64,000 bases of DNA, from the NCBI RefSeq assembly GCF_001975225.1, contig NZ_CP019445.1:3162001-3226000 (forward strand), in the 5' to 3' direction. Source of the DNA: Kosakonia cowanii JCM 10956 = DSM 18146. Its GTDB lineage: Bacteria > Pseudomonadota > Gammaproteobacteria > Enterobacterales > Enterobacteriaceae. How positions within the stretch are numbered: position 1 is the stretch's first letter; every line of letters starts with the position of its first letter. Both the position numbers and the translations under genes were made by a program. A model generated the notes under the pieces. It was not told the DNA's origin, made no database searches, and saw only the letters and a program-made list of their open reading frames with translations. This document shows positions 22,877 through 35,254 of this stretch, in pieces.

Positions 22877-23112
22877 AGATATAAGCGTCTCTTATTATGT
22901 TGATGAGTGTTGTTGTGTTTGCAATGCGCAAAAAACGGGCGCTTTTCGACTATAACATCGGCGACAGGCCACGCCGCAAGGGAAAATCTCGCTCATCAGA
23001 TAAATTAAGAACCTGTTTACGGTCATAATGAAAAACGATGAAGCGGGAAACTAAAGTCCCGGAAAATAGATCCGTTATAGTAATAAGTGCAGTCAATCAA
23101 AAAGGAGAGGCT

Positions 23113-23400
23113 ATGAGCCGATTTACAGGCGTTGCCGCCGCGTTGTTGCTGATCGCATCGGGCAGCGCGCTGGCGGATCGCTACCCGTCGCCGGGTGTGG
23201 AAGTGAATGTGCCGGCTGAAGTATTCAGCAGCGGCGGGCAGACGCAAACGACACAGCCCTGCATGCAGTGCTGTGTCTACGGCAATCAAAATTACAGCGA
23301 AGGGTCGGTGATCAAAATGGAAGGGGTGCTGCTGCAGTGCCAGCGCGATGAGCGCACGATTTCCACTAATCCGCTGGTGTGGCGTCGTGTAAAACCCTGA
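23113..23400 (+). CDS. ynjH: YnjH, DUF1496 periplasmic protein, 95 aa
   Basis: A short protein with a Sec signal peptide (cleavage near SALA-D) and a conserved cysteine-rich core PCMQCCVYGNQNYSEGSVIK, ending NPLVWRRVKP as in E. coli YnjH. The start at 23113 follows AAAGGAGAGGCT. Function is unknown; the CxxCC motif suggests metal or redox chemistry. Its last 35 bp overlap the end of nudG on the opposite strand. Confidence 0.88.
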   Translation: MSRFTGVAAALLLIASGSALADRYPSPGVEVNVPAEVFSSGGQTQTTQPCMQCCVYGNQNYSEGSVIKMEGVLLQCQRDERTISTNPLVWRRVKP

Positions 23401-23785
23401 ACGCCTCCAGTAGGGGGATATCCGCCGGAGCCAGCGCATAGGTGAGCGCGTCGGCGGGTGTCACCCACGCAAGCTCACTGTGATAATGGCGCGTTGGCTC
23501 GCCTGCAAAGGTGTGCACGTGCCAGGCGTGAAGCGTAATCAGCCGCCCGGAGACTTCGCGCTGGTGGCTGGCAACAAAGCGCGCCGGAACCGCCTCGATA
23601 CCCAACTCTTCACGCAGCTCGCGCACCAGCGCCTGCGGCTGCGTTTCACCCGCTTCCACTTTGCCGCCTGCGAACTCCCATAAACCGGGTTGATCCGCGT
23701 GCGGCGGGCGTTGCGCGAGCAGAATATGGCCGTCGCGCTCAATGATGGCGGCGACCACGTCGATGCTTTTTAGCGTCTGCGTCAT
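23366..23785 (-). CDS. nudG: NudG, Nudix pyrimidine (d)NTP pyrophosphatase, 139 aa
   Basis: Nudix box GGKVEAGETQPQALVRELREELGIE at residues 40-64 with the full G-x5-E-x7-REUxEExGU pattern. The E. coli enzyme hydrolyses 5-hydroxy-CTP, 5-methyl-dCTP and 8-oxo-dGTP, cleaning the nucleotide pool. Its ATG overlaps the xthA stop (TGATG), so translation is coupled to that of the repair exonuclease. The 3' end overlaps ynjH antiparallel. Confidence 0.92.
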   Translation of the reverse strand: MTQTLKSIDVVAAIIERDGHILLAQRPPHADQPGLWEFAGGKVEAGETQPQALVRELREELGIEAVPARFVASHQREVSGRLITLHAWHVHTFAGEPTRHYHSELAWVTPADALTYALAPADIPLLEAFRVLHDATPAD

Positions 23786-24591
23786 CAGAGTTTGAACGTC
23801 GCCCAGACCGGTGCATGGTCAGAGGGTTTTTCCATGCCGCGGATATCGTAATCGATGCCGGTCTCAATGCAGCGCTCCGCCAGCGGCTGGCTCGCCATCA
23901 GCAGATCGATACGCAGCCCGCGGTTATCATCAAAGCCTCTTGAGCGGTAATCAAACCATGAGAAACGATCCGTGGTGTCCGGGTTGGCTTCGCGGTAGGT
24001 ATCCACCAGCCCCCAGTTTTTCAGGCGTTCCATCCACTCACGCTCTTCCGGCAGGAAGGAGCATTTGCCGGTACGCAGCCAGCGTTTACGGCTCTCTTCC
24101 CCGATGCCGATATCCAGATCCGTCGGGCTGATATTCATATCCCCCATAATCAGCACCGGGTTCTCGCGCTTCAGTTCGTTATCGAGGAAGTGTTGCAGAT
24201 CCCGGTAGAACTTCTCTTTTGCCGGGAACTTGGTCGGATGGTCGCGGCTTTCCCCCTGCGGGAAGTAGCCATTGATAACGGTGATGTTGCCGAGCGGGGA
24301 GGGGATCTCCGCCATGATGATGCGGCGCTGTGCCTCTTCGTCGTCGTCCGGGAAGCCTCGACGCACCATTACAGGCGTCTCTTTGGTCAGCAGCGCCACG
24401 CCGTAGTGACCCTTTTGCCCGTGATAGAAGACGTTGTAACCGAGACGTGCCACCTCTTCGAGGGGGAACATATCGTCATGGACTTTCGTCTCCTGCAACC
24501 CGATCACATCGGGCTGGTGTTGTTCGACGATTGCCTGAAGCTGGTGGGGTCTGGCGCGCAGGCCGTTGATATTGAACGAGACAAATTTCAT
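23785..24591 (-). CDS. xthA: XthA, exonuclease III, 268 aa
   Basis: The main AP endonuclease and 3'-5' exonuclease of base excision repair. Active-site residues of the EEP family are visible: Asn7 (SFNINGL), Glu34 (LQETKV), the GDMNISP loop, and [10 protein letters not shown] with the catalytic His. The ATG at 24591 gives the E. coli length of 268. It is the first gene of an xthA-nudG unit, divergent from astC. Confidence 0.96.
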   Translation of the reverse strand: MKFVSFNINGLRARPHQLQAIVEQHQPDVIGLQETKVHDDMFPLEEVARLGYNVFYHGQKGHYGVALLTKETPVMVRRGFPDDDEEAQRRIIMAEIPSPLGNITVINGYFPQGESRDHPTKFPAKEKFYRDLQHFLDNELKRENPVLIMGDMNISPTDLDIGIGEESRKRWLRTGKCSFLPEEREWMERLKNWGLVDTYREANPDTTDRFSWFDYRSRGFDDNRGLRIDLLMASQPLAERCIETGIDYDIRGMEKPSDHAPVWATFKL

Positions 24592-24721
24592 AGTCGCAGC
24601 CACTTAAGGGAGTAAAAGATGCAGGAATGTTATCAGAGTTTACTTTCAATCACTGCCACTTATTCCGAAGCCCATCGCGCCTGCGCAAAAATCAGGCCAG
24701 TTGCCTCTTTTCAGGGCGCGC

Positions 24722-24738
24722 TGCGCCAAAATGGGGCG
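24722..24738. promoter_or_regulatory. NtrC binding site upstream of astC
   Basis: TGCGCCAAAATGGGGCG matches 14 of 17 positions of the NtrC consensus TGCACCAAAATGGTGCA. It lies about 215 bp upstream of the sigma-54 promoter, an enhancer-like distance. A weaker second copy (TGCGCAAAAATCAGGCC, 11 of 17) starts at 24682. Confidence 0.75.
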
Positions 24739-24937
24739 TTCCGGCAGAATTAATTTCGAGGAGAGTCACAGTTCCAGAATTAAATTTTATAAATGCATAA
24801 ACTATCGCTAAATCCCGCCATGGTTGGCCGCAATATCTAAAATTATTCACTTTTTATGCATGATAAGTGAATAGCGCTCGGTTGTAAGTTATTGAAATAA
24901 CGTTCTTGTACACCGTTTATGCATTTTTCCCTCTGGC

Positions 24938-24953
24938 TGGCACGAAGCGTGCA
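24938..24953 (+). promoter_or_regulatory. Sigma-54 promoter of astCADBE
   Basis: TGGCACGAAGCGTGCA: an intact -24 element TGGCAC and a -12 GC at the exact GG-N10-GC spacing (one mismatch to TTGC). Start of transcription would be near 24964, giving a leader of about 60 nt. The ast operon is a classic NtrC/sigma-54 target. Confidence 0.85.
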
Positions 24954-25024
24954 ATCTACATTAAGGGCGAAAACGTCATTTTTATTAACATTTATTCAAC
25001 CATTTCTTTACCGGTGAGGTCGCT

Positions 25025-26241
25025 ATGTCTCTGTCTGTTACGCGTGAAAATTTCGATCAATGGATGCTGCCGGTCTATGCGCCTGCGCCGTTTATCCCGG
25101 TTCGCGGCGAGGGCTCACGTCTGTGGGATCAGCAGGGCACGGAGTATATCGACTTCGCTGGTGGCATTGCGGTTAACGCGCTGGGCCACGCTAACCCGGT
25201 GCTGTGCAAAGCATTAAGCGAGCAGGCGGCGAAGTTCTGGCATACCGGAAATGGCTACACCAACGAGCCGGCGCTGCGGCTGGCAAAACGGCTGATTGAT
25301 GCCACCTTCGCCGACCGGATCTTCTTTTGTAACTCCGGAGCGGAAGCCAACGAAGCGGCGCTGAAACTGGCGCGTAAATATGCCCACGACACCTTTGGCG
25401 CGCAGAAGAGCGGCATTGTCGCCTTCAAAAATGCCTTCCACGGTCGCACGCTCTTTACCGTCAGCGCCGGTGGTCAGCCCGCCTATTCGCAGGATTTTGC
25501 GCCGCTGCCGCCGCAGATCCAGCATGCCACCTTTAACGATCTCGCCTCTGCCAGCGCCCTGATTAACGACGACACCTGCGCGGTGATTGTTGAGCCGATG
25601 CAGGGTGAGGGCGGCGTAGTGCCTGCCGATCCAGCCTTTTTACAGGGGCTGCGCGAGATCTGCTCCCGCCACAATGCACTGCTGATTTTTGATGAAGTGC
25701 AGACCGGCGTCGGCCGCACCGGCGAACTCTATGCCTATATGCACTATGGCGTGACGCCGGATGTGTTAACCACCGCAAAAGCGCTCGGCGGCGGCTTCCC
25801 GATTGGCGCGATGCTCACTACCGAAACCTTCGGCAAGGTGATGAATGTCGGCACCCACGGCACCACCTATGGCGGTAACCCGCTGGCGGGCGCGGTGGCA
25901 GGCGCGCTGCTTGATACCGTCAACACCCCACAAATGCTCAACGGCGTGAAACAGCGCCACGAGTGGTTCACCGAACAGCTTAACGCCATCAACGCCCGCC
26001 ACCTGCTGTTCAGCGATATTCGCGGCCTTGGGCTGTTAATCGGCTGCCAGCTAGTGCCCGCCTTCAGCGGTAAAGCGAAGCAGATCTCCCAGCTGGCGGC
26101 AGCGGAAGGGGTAATGGTGCTGATTGCCGGTGGCAACGTGCTGCGTTTCGCCCCGGCGCTGAACATCAGCGAAGAGGAGGTGCGCATCGGCCTTGAGCGC
26201 TTTGCCCGCGCCTGTGAAAAATTCCTCTCGGAGAGCACAAC

Positions 26242-26245
<4 letters not shown>
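25025..26245 (+). CDS. astC: AstC, succinylornithine transaminase, 406 aa
   Basis: A class III PLP aminotransferase for the third step of arginine succinyltransferase catabolism, moving the amino group of succinylornithine to 2-oxoglutarate. PLP Lys252 is in TTAKALGGG, Asp223 in IFDEVQTG, and the phosphate site SGAEANEAA lies near 104-112. It is a close paralogue of ArgD; position as first gene of astCADBE decides the identity. astA starts inside its last codons. Confidence 0.95.
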
Positions 26246-30088
<3,843 letters not shown>

Positions 30089-30099
30089 GCGGAGGCGGT

Positions 30100-31065
30100 A
30101 TGGAGAACTTTCTGGCAGCAACCATTGCGGGCGATATTCCACGCAAGATGTCCGGTGAAGCGGGCGGAATTCACTGGTTGTGGCATGAGCAGGGGATCCT
30201 CGAGCTGGTGCCGCCGCAGCCGGTAGGGCGTTCGCTGGTGATCTCCTGCGCCATTCACGGTAATGAGACGGCACCGGTGGAGCTTATCGATCAACTCCTG
30301 CACAACCTCTTTTCTGGTGAGCAGCCGCTGACCTGGCGACTGCTGATTATTCTTGGCAATCCGCAGGCGCTGGCGCAGGGTAAGCGCTATATCAAAAGCG
30401 ATCTCAACCGCATGTTTGGCGGGCGCTGGCAGCAGCTTCCGCCGAGTGATGAAACCATCCGCGCGGCGCAGCTTGAGCGGGCGGTGACGCACTTTTTCTC
30501 TGAAGGGGACGAGACGCGCTGGCATCTCGATCTGCATACTGCCATTCGCGGCTCGCACCATGTGCGTTTTGGTGTCCTGCCGCAGCGCGCCACGCCGTGG
30601 GATGAAGCTTTCCTGACGTGGCTCGGCGCGGCCGGGCTTGAAGCGCTGGTGTTCCATCAGGCACCTGGCGGAACCTTTACCCACTTCAGCTGTGAAAGCT
30701 TCGACGCGCTCGCCTGCACGCTGGAGCTGGGGAAAGCGCTGCCGTTTGGTGCCAACGATCTGAGCCAGTTTCAGCGCACCGCCTGGGCTTTGGCGGCGCT
30801 GCTTGCCGGCGAGCCCGCGCCTGATACCGAGCTTGCTCCGCTGCGTTACCGGGTGGTGCAGCAACTGACCCGGCGCAGCGAGGCGTTTACCCTCTATATG
30901 GACAATGAGACGCTGAACTTTACCCCGTTCAGCGAGGGGACGCTGCTGGCGGAGGATCGCGGCGAGCGCTATGTGGTGACGCACCCGCAGGAGTATGTGC
31001 TGTTTCCCAACCCCAATGTCGAGGTTGGATTACGCGCCGGATTAATGCTCGAAAAAATAGCGTAG
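30100..31065 (+). CDS. astE: AstE, succinylglutamate desuccinylase, 321 aa
   Basis: A zinc hydrolase that releases glutamate and succinate in the last AST step. The M14-like zinc ligands are visible: H and E in [12 protein letters not shown] and H in [11 protein letters not shown] chose the ATG at 30100 (GGAGGCGGT upstream), which gives the family length; the longer frame runs inside astB. A strong terminator ends the operon. Confidence 0.95.
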   Translation: MENFLAATIAGDIPRKMSGEAGGIHWLWHEQGILELVPPQPVGRSLVISCAIHGNETAPVELIDQLLHNLFSGEQPLTWRLLIILGNPQALAQGKRYIKSDLNRMFGGRWQQLPPSDETIRAAQLERAVTHFFSEGDETRWHLDLHTAIRGSHHVRFGVLPQRATPWDEAFLTWLGAAGLEALVFHQAPGGTFTHFSCESFDALACTLELGKALPFGANDLSQFQRTAWALAALLAGEPAPDTELAPLRYRVVQQLTRRSEAFTLYMDNETLNFTPFSEGTLLAEDRGERYVVTHPQEYVLFPNPNVEVGLRAGLMLEKIA

Positions 31066-31069
31066 CGCT

Positions 31070-31098
31070 AAGCCCTGCCACCGCAGGGCTTATTTTTG
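31070..31098 (+). terminator. Terminator of astCADBE
   Basis: Stem AAGCCCTGC / GCAGGGCTT with a 4-nt loop, then ATTTTTG. Confidence 0.9.
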
Positions 31099-31376
31099 CT
31101 CTCTGAATTTATTACGGAATTATCTTGTTGAGCGCTGAAAAAAATAGCATACTCAGGTTTTGCTTATCTCCATAAAAAACTTATATTTCAGTGGCTTGTT
31201 TATTTTTATTTCCACTCTTCACCGTTTATCCTTATTTCCTTCATATTTGATTAAAATCTCACTTTTACACTTTCACTGTTTTACCATCGCTCTGATTAAT
31301 TGACGCTTGAAGCGCTAAAGTGATTAACGTCAACACGGCAACCGCCGTATATAAAACTGAAGTAAGGAAGAATATT
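31099..31376. other. AT-rich promoter region of spy
   Basis: No gene is seen. The region is very AT-rich between 31130 and 31270. CTAAAGTGATTAACG at 31314-31328 weakly resembles the direct-repeat CpxR site expected before spy, but the match is not strong enough to call. Confidence 0.4.
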
Positions 31377-31859
31377 ATGCGTAAATTGACTGCCCTGTTT
31401 GTTGCCTCTACCCTGGCGTTTGGTGCTGCAAGCCTTGCGCACGCTGATGATGCTCCGGCTGCACCGGCCGATGCCAAACCGATGATGCATCATCACAAAG
31501 GAAAAGGGCCGCATGAGATGATGTTCCAGGGCCTGAACCTGACCGATGCGCAGAAAATGCAAATCCGCGACATTATGAAGAGCCAGCGCGAAGAGATGAA
31601 ACGTCCGCCAGTGGAAGAACTGCGCGCGATGCACGAGATTGTTGCCAGCGACAGCTTCGACAAAGCTAAAGCTGAAGCGCAAATCAATAAGATGGATGAG
31701 CAGCGCAAAGCCGATATGCTCAAACATATGGAAACGCAGAACAAGATTTACAACATTCTGACGCCGGATCAGAAAAAACAGTTCAATGCCAATTTTGAGA
31801 AGCGTCTGACAGAACGTCCTGCCGCAGGCGATAAAATGCCTCCTGCACCGGCTGAATAA
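31377..31859 (+). CDS. spy: Spy, ATP-independent periplasmic chaperone, 160 aa
   Basis: Signal peptide (to about residue 23, SLAHA-DD), then a helical cradle with two LTxxQ motifs (LTDAQKMQIRD and LTPDQKKQFNA) that define the CpxP/Spy family. The mature N-terminus carries a His-rich MMHHHKGKGPHEMM stretch. Spy protects unfolded periplasmic proteins and is induced by the Cpx and Bae envelope stress systems in E. coli. The ATG at 31377 follows TAAGGAAG. Confidence 0.94.
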   Translation: MRKLTALFVASTLAFGAASLAHADDAPAAPADAKPMMHHHKGKGPHEMMFQGLNLTDAQKMQIRDIMKSQREEMKRPPVEELRAMHEIVASDSFDKAKAEAQINKMDEQRKADMLKHMETQNKIYNILTPDQKKQFNANFEKRLTERPAAGDKMPPAPAE

Positions 31860-31879
31860 TTTAGTCGACCCCTCTTAAG

Positions 31880-31936
31880 ACCGCCGGTTTTGCCCATCGC
31901 CAGTAGCACATGATGGGCAGAACCGGCGGTTTTTTC
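31880..31936 (+). terminator. Long-stem terminator after spy
   Basis: 19-bp stem (31880-31898 with 31912-31930, one G-T pair) and a 13-nt loop, then TTTTTTC. An unusually long stem for an intrinsic terminator. Confidence 0.88.
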
Positions 31937-32167
31937 TCGCCTGCCTCTTGCCAGCCGCTACCGGCGCGGTATCCTCGTTGTTCCTGTGTGCCCGAAGTTG
32001 CTACTTATCTGAAGTTTATACTTTTTTACATCTCTGGTTACGTCGTAGCCTAAGGCATCGCTGCCTGGCTGCCGATAACCTGTTTATAGCAATGTGAACA
32101 AGAACAAGAATGCACGCTGTTTCAGAAGCAGCGGCGCAGCGTATCGCTGTGCTATTCAGGAGTGATG
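31937..32167. other. Intergenic region before ves
   Basis: 230 bp between the spy terminator and ves. I see no ORF with a ribosome site; the ves promoter must lie here, but no box stands out. Just before ves is CAGGAG, its ribosome site. Confidence 0.5.
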
Positions 32168-32722
32168 ATGGAATTCTTTGATATTCGCAAAATGCCGGTC
32201 AATCTCTGGCGAAATGGCGCAGGCGAAACGCGCGAGATTTGCTGCTTTCCGCCTGCTACCCGCGAATTTAACTGGCGCGCCAGCATTGCCTCGCTGGCCG
32301 GAAACGGCGAGTTTACGCCATTTCCAGGCGTCGATCGCGTGATCACACTGATTGAGGGTGGAGAAGTGACGCTTAACGGCGGCAGCGTGAGCCATACGTT
32401 GAAACGCCACCAGCCCTTCACCTTCGCCGGGGATCAGCCGGTCAAAGCCGAGCTTTGCGAAGGCCGCATGTCGATGGATTTTAATATTATGACCCGCCGC
32501 GATCGCTGCCAGGCGAACGTGCGCATTGCCGATCGCACCTTTACCACATTCGGTTCGCGCGGCGGGGTGGTATTTGTGCTGAGCGGCGCATGGCAGCTGG
32601 GCGATAAACTGCTCACCGCCGATCAGGGCGCCTGCTGGCAGGAGGGGAGGCAGACCCTGCGGCTGCTCCGCGCCGAAGGGCAGTTACTCTTTAGCGAAAT
32701 CACGTGGCTGGCCGGGCACTAA
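32168..32722 (+). CDS. ves: Ves, HutD/Ves-family cupin protein, 184 aa
   Basis: Matches E. coli Ves, with [16 protein letters not shown] near the N-terminus, [12 protein letters not shown] in the middle and [23 protein letters not shown] at the C-terminal cupin half. In E. coli it is described as cold- and stress-inducible; the reaction is unknown. GTG at 32162 and ATG at 32165 and 32168 are all in frame; spacing from AGGAG favours 32168. Its stop overlaps the stop of the convergent cho gene. Confidence 0.9.
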   Translation: MEFFDIRKMPVNLWRNGAGETREICCFPPATREFNWRASIASLAGNGEFTPFPGVDRVITLIEGGEVTLNGGSVSHTLKRHQPFTFAGDQPVKAELCEGRMSMDFNIMTRRDRCQANVRIADRTFTTFGSRGGVVFVLSGAWQLGDKLLTADQGACWQEGRQTLRLLRAEGQLLFSEITWLAGH

Positions 32723-33582
32723 GCCAGCTCGACGATCTCGTGTTCACCCGACAGCAGCGGTTTACACAGAATTTTATAGCCATCGTGATCGAAGCCGGCG
32801 GGCGTGCGCAGCAAGGCTGCCGCTTCGCCTGGCGTATTGACCGAACCCAGCCAGAGCCAGTTATGGATGATGTGATACTGCGTCATCTCGCCAAAGCTCT
32901 CTTTTAATCCGATCGGGCCCTGCCACGGCCAGCACACCAGCTGCATGCGCGCCATCGCGGCGAGAAAACGGCTGTTATGCTCTTCAACGCTCTCTTTTCC
33001 GCAGCAGGCACCGGCGCAGCGCTTTAACGCCGAGCGAAAACAGGGGCGGCCACGGCTGAGCGGTTCAAGACCGAGCAGGCCGTAACAGAGCTTCTCTTCA
33101 TCAGCAATGGATTGTAGCGCCTGCAGCGCCGTGCGCCGGTTAGCAAACAGACCAAAAAGATGAGGGGAAGAGGAGAAATCCACTTCACGGGCGTAAACCA
33201 CCTGCGGTTTACCTTCCTCCACGCGCAGCGAACAGAGCTGGCGATTACGGCGCAGGCGTTTATTAAACAGCGGCTGCTGCTCTTTAATAAGCCGGGCTTC
33301 CAGCAGCAGCGCGCCAATCTCACCGGCGGTGCAGATCCAGCTGACGCGACGAGACTGGCGCAGCATGGAGGCTTCATCCGGGGTGCGGAAATGGGACATC
33401 ACGCGGCTGCGAATATTGACGCTTTTGCCGATATAGAGCGGCATTGCCTCGCTGTCACCGTGAAAAATATAGACGCCAGGGTGCTTAGGCATCGCCTCAA
33501 GCCACTGACGCAGATGTTCGGGGTATTCATAGATTGCCGCCGCCTCAAATGAAAGACGCGGGGCCGATTGACGCCTTGCCAC
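32719..33582 (-). CDS. cho: Cho, endonuclease UvrC homologue for nucleotide excision repair, 287 aa
   Basis: A GIY-YIG nuclease related to the N-terminal half of UvrC; it makes the 3' incision on lesions UvrC handles poorly. The motif appears as [26 protein letters not shown] (residues 36-61), with the catalytic Arg shortly after and Glu in [14 protein letters not shown] LexA box precedes it. It converges with ves, the stop codons overlapping by 4 nt. Confidence 0.93.
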   Translation of the reverse strand: MARRQSAPRLSFEAAAIYEYPEHLRQWLEAMPKHPGVYIFHGDSEAMPLYIGKSVNIRSRVMSHFRTPDEASMLRQSRRVSWICTAGEIGALLLEARLIKEQQPLFNKRLRRNRQLCSLRVEEGKPQVVYAREVDFSSSPHLFGLFANRRTALQALQSIADEEKLCYGLLGLEPLSRGRPCFRSALKRCAGACCGKESVEEHNSRFLAAMARMQLVCWPWQGPIGLKESFGEMTQYHIIHNWLWLGSVNTPGEAAALLRTPAGFDHDGYKILCKPLLSGEHEIVELA

Positions 33583-33595
33583 ACGGAACTCCTGA

Positions 33596-33615
33596 TACTG
33601 GTTACTTGTACAGTG
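33596..33615 (-). promoter_or_regulatory. LexA (SOS) box of cho
   Basis: TACTGGTTACTTGTACAGTG has the CTGT-N8-ACAG layout with a single core mismatch (CTGG). It lies 14-33 bp upstream of the cho start. cho is an SOS gene in E. coli. Confidence 0.8.
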
Positions 33616-33702
33616 TAGCAGGGTGGTTCAGGTTAAAAAAGAAACATTTGGAAAGATCAGGTAAGTGCGGGTGGGAGAGTGAAGCGTTGCCGCTTCGCTT
33701 AG

Positions 33703-33729
33703 CAGGCCTACAGCAGATCTGTAGGCCTG
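33703..33729. repeat. REP-like hairpin between nadE and cho
   Basis: Perfect 11-bp stem CAGGCCTACAG / CTGTAGGCCTG with a 5-nt loop. The sequence resembles the distal arms of the REP units elsewhere in the window. It lies 16 bp past the nadE stop and may protect or end that transcript, but there is no T-run. Confidence 0.6.
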
Positions 33730-33744
33730 AGCGGGCGTCACGGT

Positions 33745-34575
33745 TTACTGTTTTTTCCAGAAATCGTCAAAAATGGTGATTGGTGGACGGCGTTTATGCT
33801 CGGTCTTCACATACCAGCCCTCAATAATGCGGGCGGTTGCTTCATCCAGCGTTTTGCCTTCCAGATAATCGTCAATGTTCTCGTAGGTGACGCCGAGTGC
33901 AGCTTCATCCGGCAGAGAAGGGCGGTCATCTTCCAGATCGGCAGTCGGTGCTTTTTTATAGAGATGCTCCGGGCAGCCAAGGTGCGCCAGCAACTGCTTG
34001 CCCTGACGCTTATTGAGGCGGAACAGCGGGTTAATATCGGTACCGCCATCGCCATACTTGGTGTAGAAACCGGTGACCGCTTCGGCGGCGTGGTCAGTTC
34101 CGACAACAATCCCTTTGCACATCCCGGCGATGCTGTACTGCGCTTTCATACGCTCGCGCGCTTTCTCATTCCCGCGCACAAAGTCGCTCAACTCAATACC
34201 GGTATCGCGCAGCGCCTGTTCGCTTGCCAGCACCGACGCTTTGATATTGACGGTCAGGACGCGGTCAGGTTTGATAAACGCAATCGCGTCCTGGCAATCC
34301 TGCTCGTCAGCCTGCGCGCCGTAGGGCAGACGCACGGCGATAAACTGTAACTCGCTGTCGCCGCTCTCTTCACGCAGTTCCGAGATGGCTAACTGGGAGA
34401 TTTTCCCCGCCAGCGTCGAGTCCTGGCCACCGCTGATGCCGAGCACCAGTGATTTGATAAAGGGATAGGTTTTCAGATATGTTTTCAGAAAATCCACGCT
34501 GCGGCGAACTTCTTCTTCGGCATTGATGGTTGGCTTGACGCCCAGTGCCTGAATAATCTCTTGTTGCAGAGCCAT
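33745..34575 (-). CDS. nadE: NadE, ammonia-dependent NAD synthetase, 276 aa
   Basis: Amidates deamido-NAD to NAD with ATP and ammonia. The PP-loop SGGQDS sits near residue 46, and [26 protein letters not shown] is the conserved dimer and substrate segment. There is no glutaminase domain, so ammonia is the direct donor. I chose the ATG at 34575, after GGAGGGG; the longer frame to 34626 has no ribosome site. Divergent from osmE. Confidence 0.95.
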   Translation of the reverse strand: MALQQEIIQALGVKPTINAEEEVRRSVDFLKTYLKTYPFIKSLVLGISGGQDSTLAGKISQLAISELREESGDSELQFIAVRLPYGAQADEQDCQDAIAFIKPDRVLTVNIKASVLASEQALRDTGIELSDFVRGNEKARERMKAQYSIAGMCKGIVVGTDHAAEAVTGFYTKYGDGGTDINPLFRLNKRQGKQLLAHLGCPEHLYKKAPTADLEDDRPSLPDEAALGVTYENIDDYLEGKTLDEATARIIEGWYVKTEHKRRPPITIFDDFWKKQ

Positions 34576-34827
34576 TAACCCCTCCGTTGTTGAATCCTGC
34601 TGTGCAGGTTGCAAATTGTTATTCATTAAACCTAACCCCTTCGTGGGAAAACGACAAGGTTCACAGTTTTGCGTGCCGTAATTTGCGCCGTTTCAGGGCG
34701 GTTACGCACTTTTATTAGATTTTTCCGAAAGATATATCATTTTCTGTCTCAAGTTGAAAAAAGCAATATTATATTCCAGGCTTAGTTAACACGCTGATAC
34801 AGAAGCGGATACTAAAGAGGATGGAAT

Positions 34828-35196
34828 ATGAATAAGAATATCGCAGGAATTCTGGGCGCCGCAGCAGTACTGACTATGCTGGCAGGTTGTACCGCTTACG
34901 ATCGCGCGAAAGATCAGGTTAGTCAGCCGGTCGTTAAAGATGTGAAAAAAGGGATGAGCCGCCAGCAGGTAATGCAGATTGCAGGCCGTCCGTCATCAGA
35001 AGTGAGCATGGTTCACGCTCGTGGTACCTGCCAGACCTATATCCTGGGTCAGCGTAACGGCAAAACTGAAACCTACTTCGTTGCACTGGACGAAACCGGT
35101 CACGTGCTGAACTCGGGTTATCAGACCTGTTCCGAATATGACACCGACCCGCAGGCGCCGCAGCAGCAGTCTCAGCAGAAAAAACCTCTGCAGTAA
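34828..35196 (+). CDS. osmE: OsmE, osmotically inducible lipoprotein, 122 aa
   Basis: Lipobox LAGC with Cys21, followed by a BamE/SmpA-like domain ([20 protein letters not shown], then [19 protein letters not shown]). In E. coli it is induced by high osmolarity and in stationary phase through RpoS. Compared with the 112-residue E. coli protein it has a longer Gln/Pro/Lys-rich tail. The start follows AGAGGATGGAAT. Divergent from nadE and convergent with katE. Confidence 0.93.
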   Translation: MNKNIAGILGAAAVLTMLAGCTAYDRAKDQVSQPVVKDVKKGMSRQQVMQIAGRPSSEVSMVHARGTCQTYILGQRNGKTETYFVALDETGHVLNSGYQTCSEYDTDPQAPQQQSQQKKPLQ

Positions 35197-35220
35197 TTTT
35201 TTGAATTTGCCTGAGCACAC

Positions 35221-35248
35221 AAAAAACCGGCCATCTGGCCGGTTTTTT
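35221..35248. terminator. Bidirectional terminator between osmE and katE
   Basis: Perfect 13-bp stem AAAAAACCGGCCA / TGGCCGGTTTTTT with a TC loop. It has T-runs in both directions and so serves both convergent genes. Confidence 0.93.
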
Positions 35249-35254
35249 TATGCC

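Larger units (their letters stand above)
24592..25024. other. Intergenic control region between xthA and astC
   Basis: 433 bp holding the astC regulatory elements listed separately. From 24780 to 24900 it is strongly AT-rich with several TGCAT/GTGAAT half-sites; TGCATGATAAGTGAAT at 24857-24872 could be an ArgR box (known activator of astC in E. coli), but the match is partial. No additional gene was found. Confidence 0.6.
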
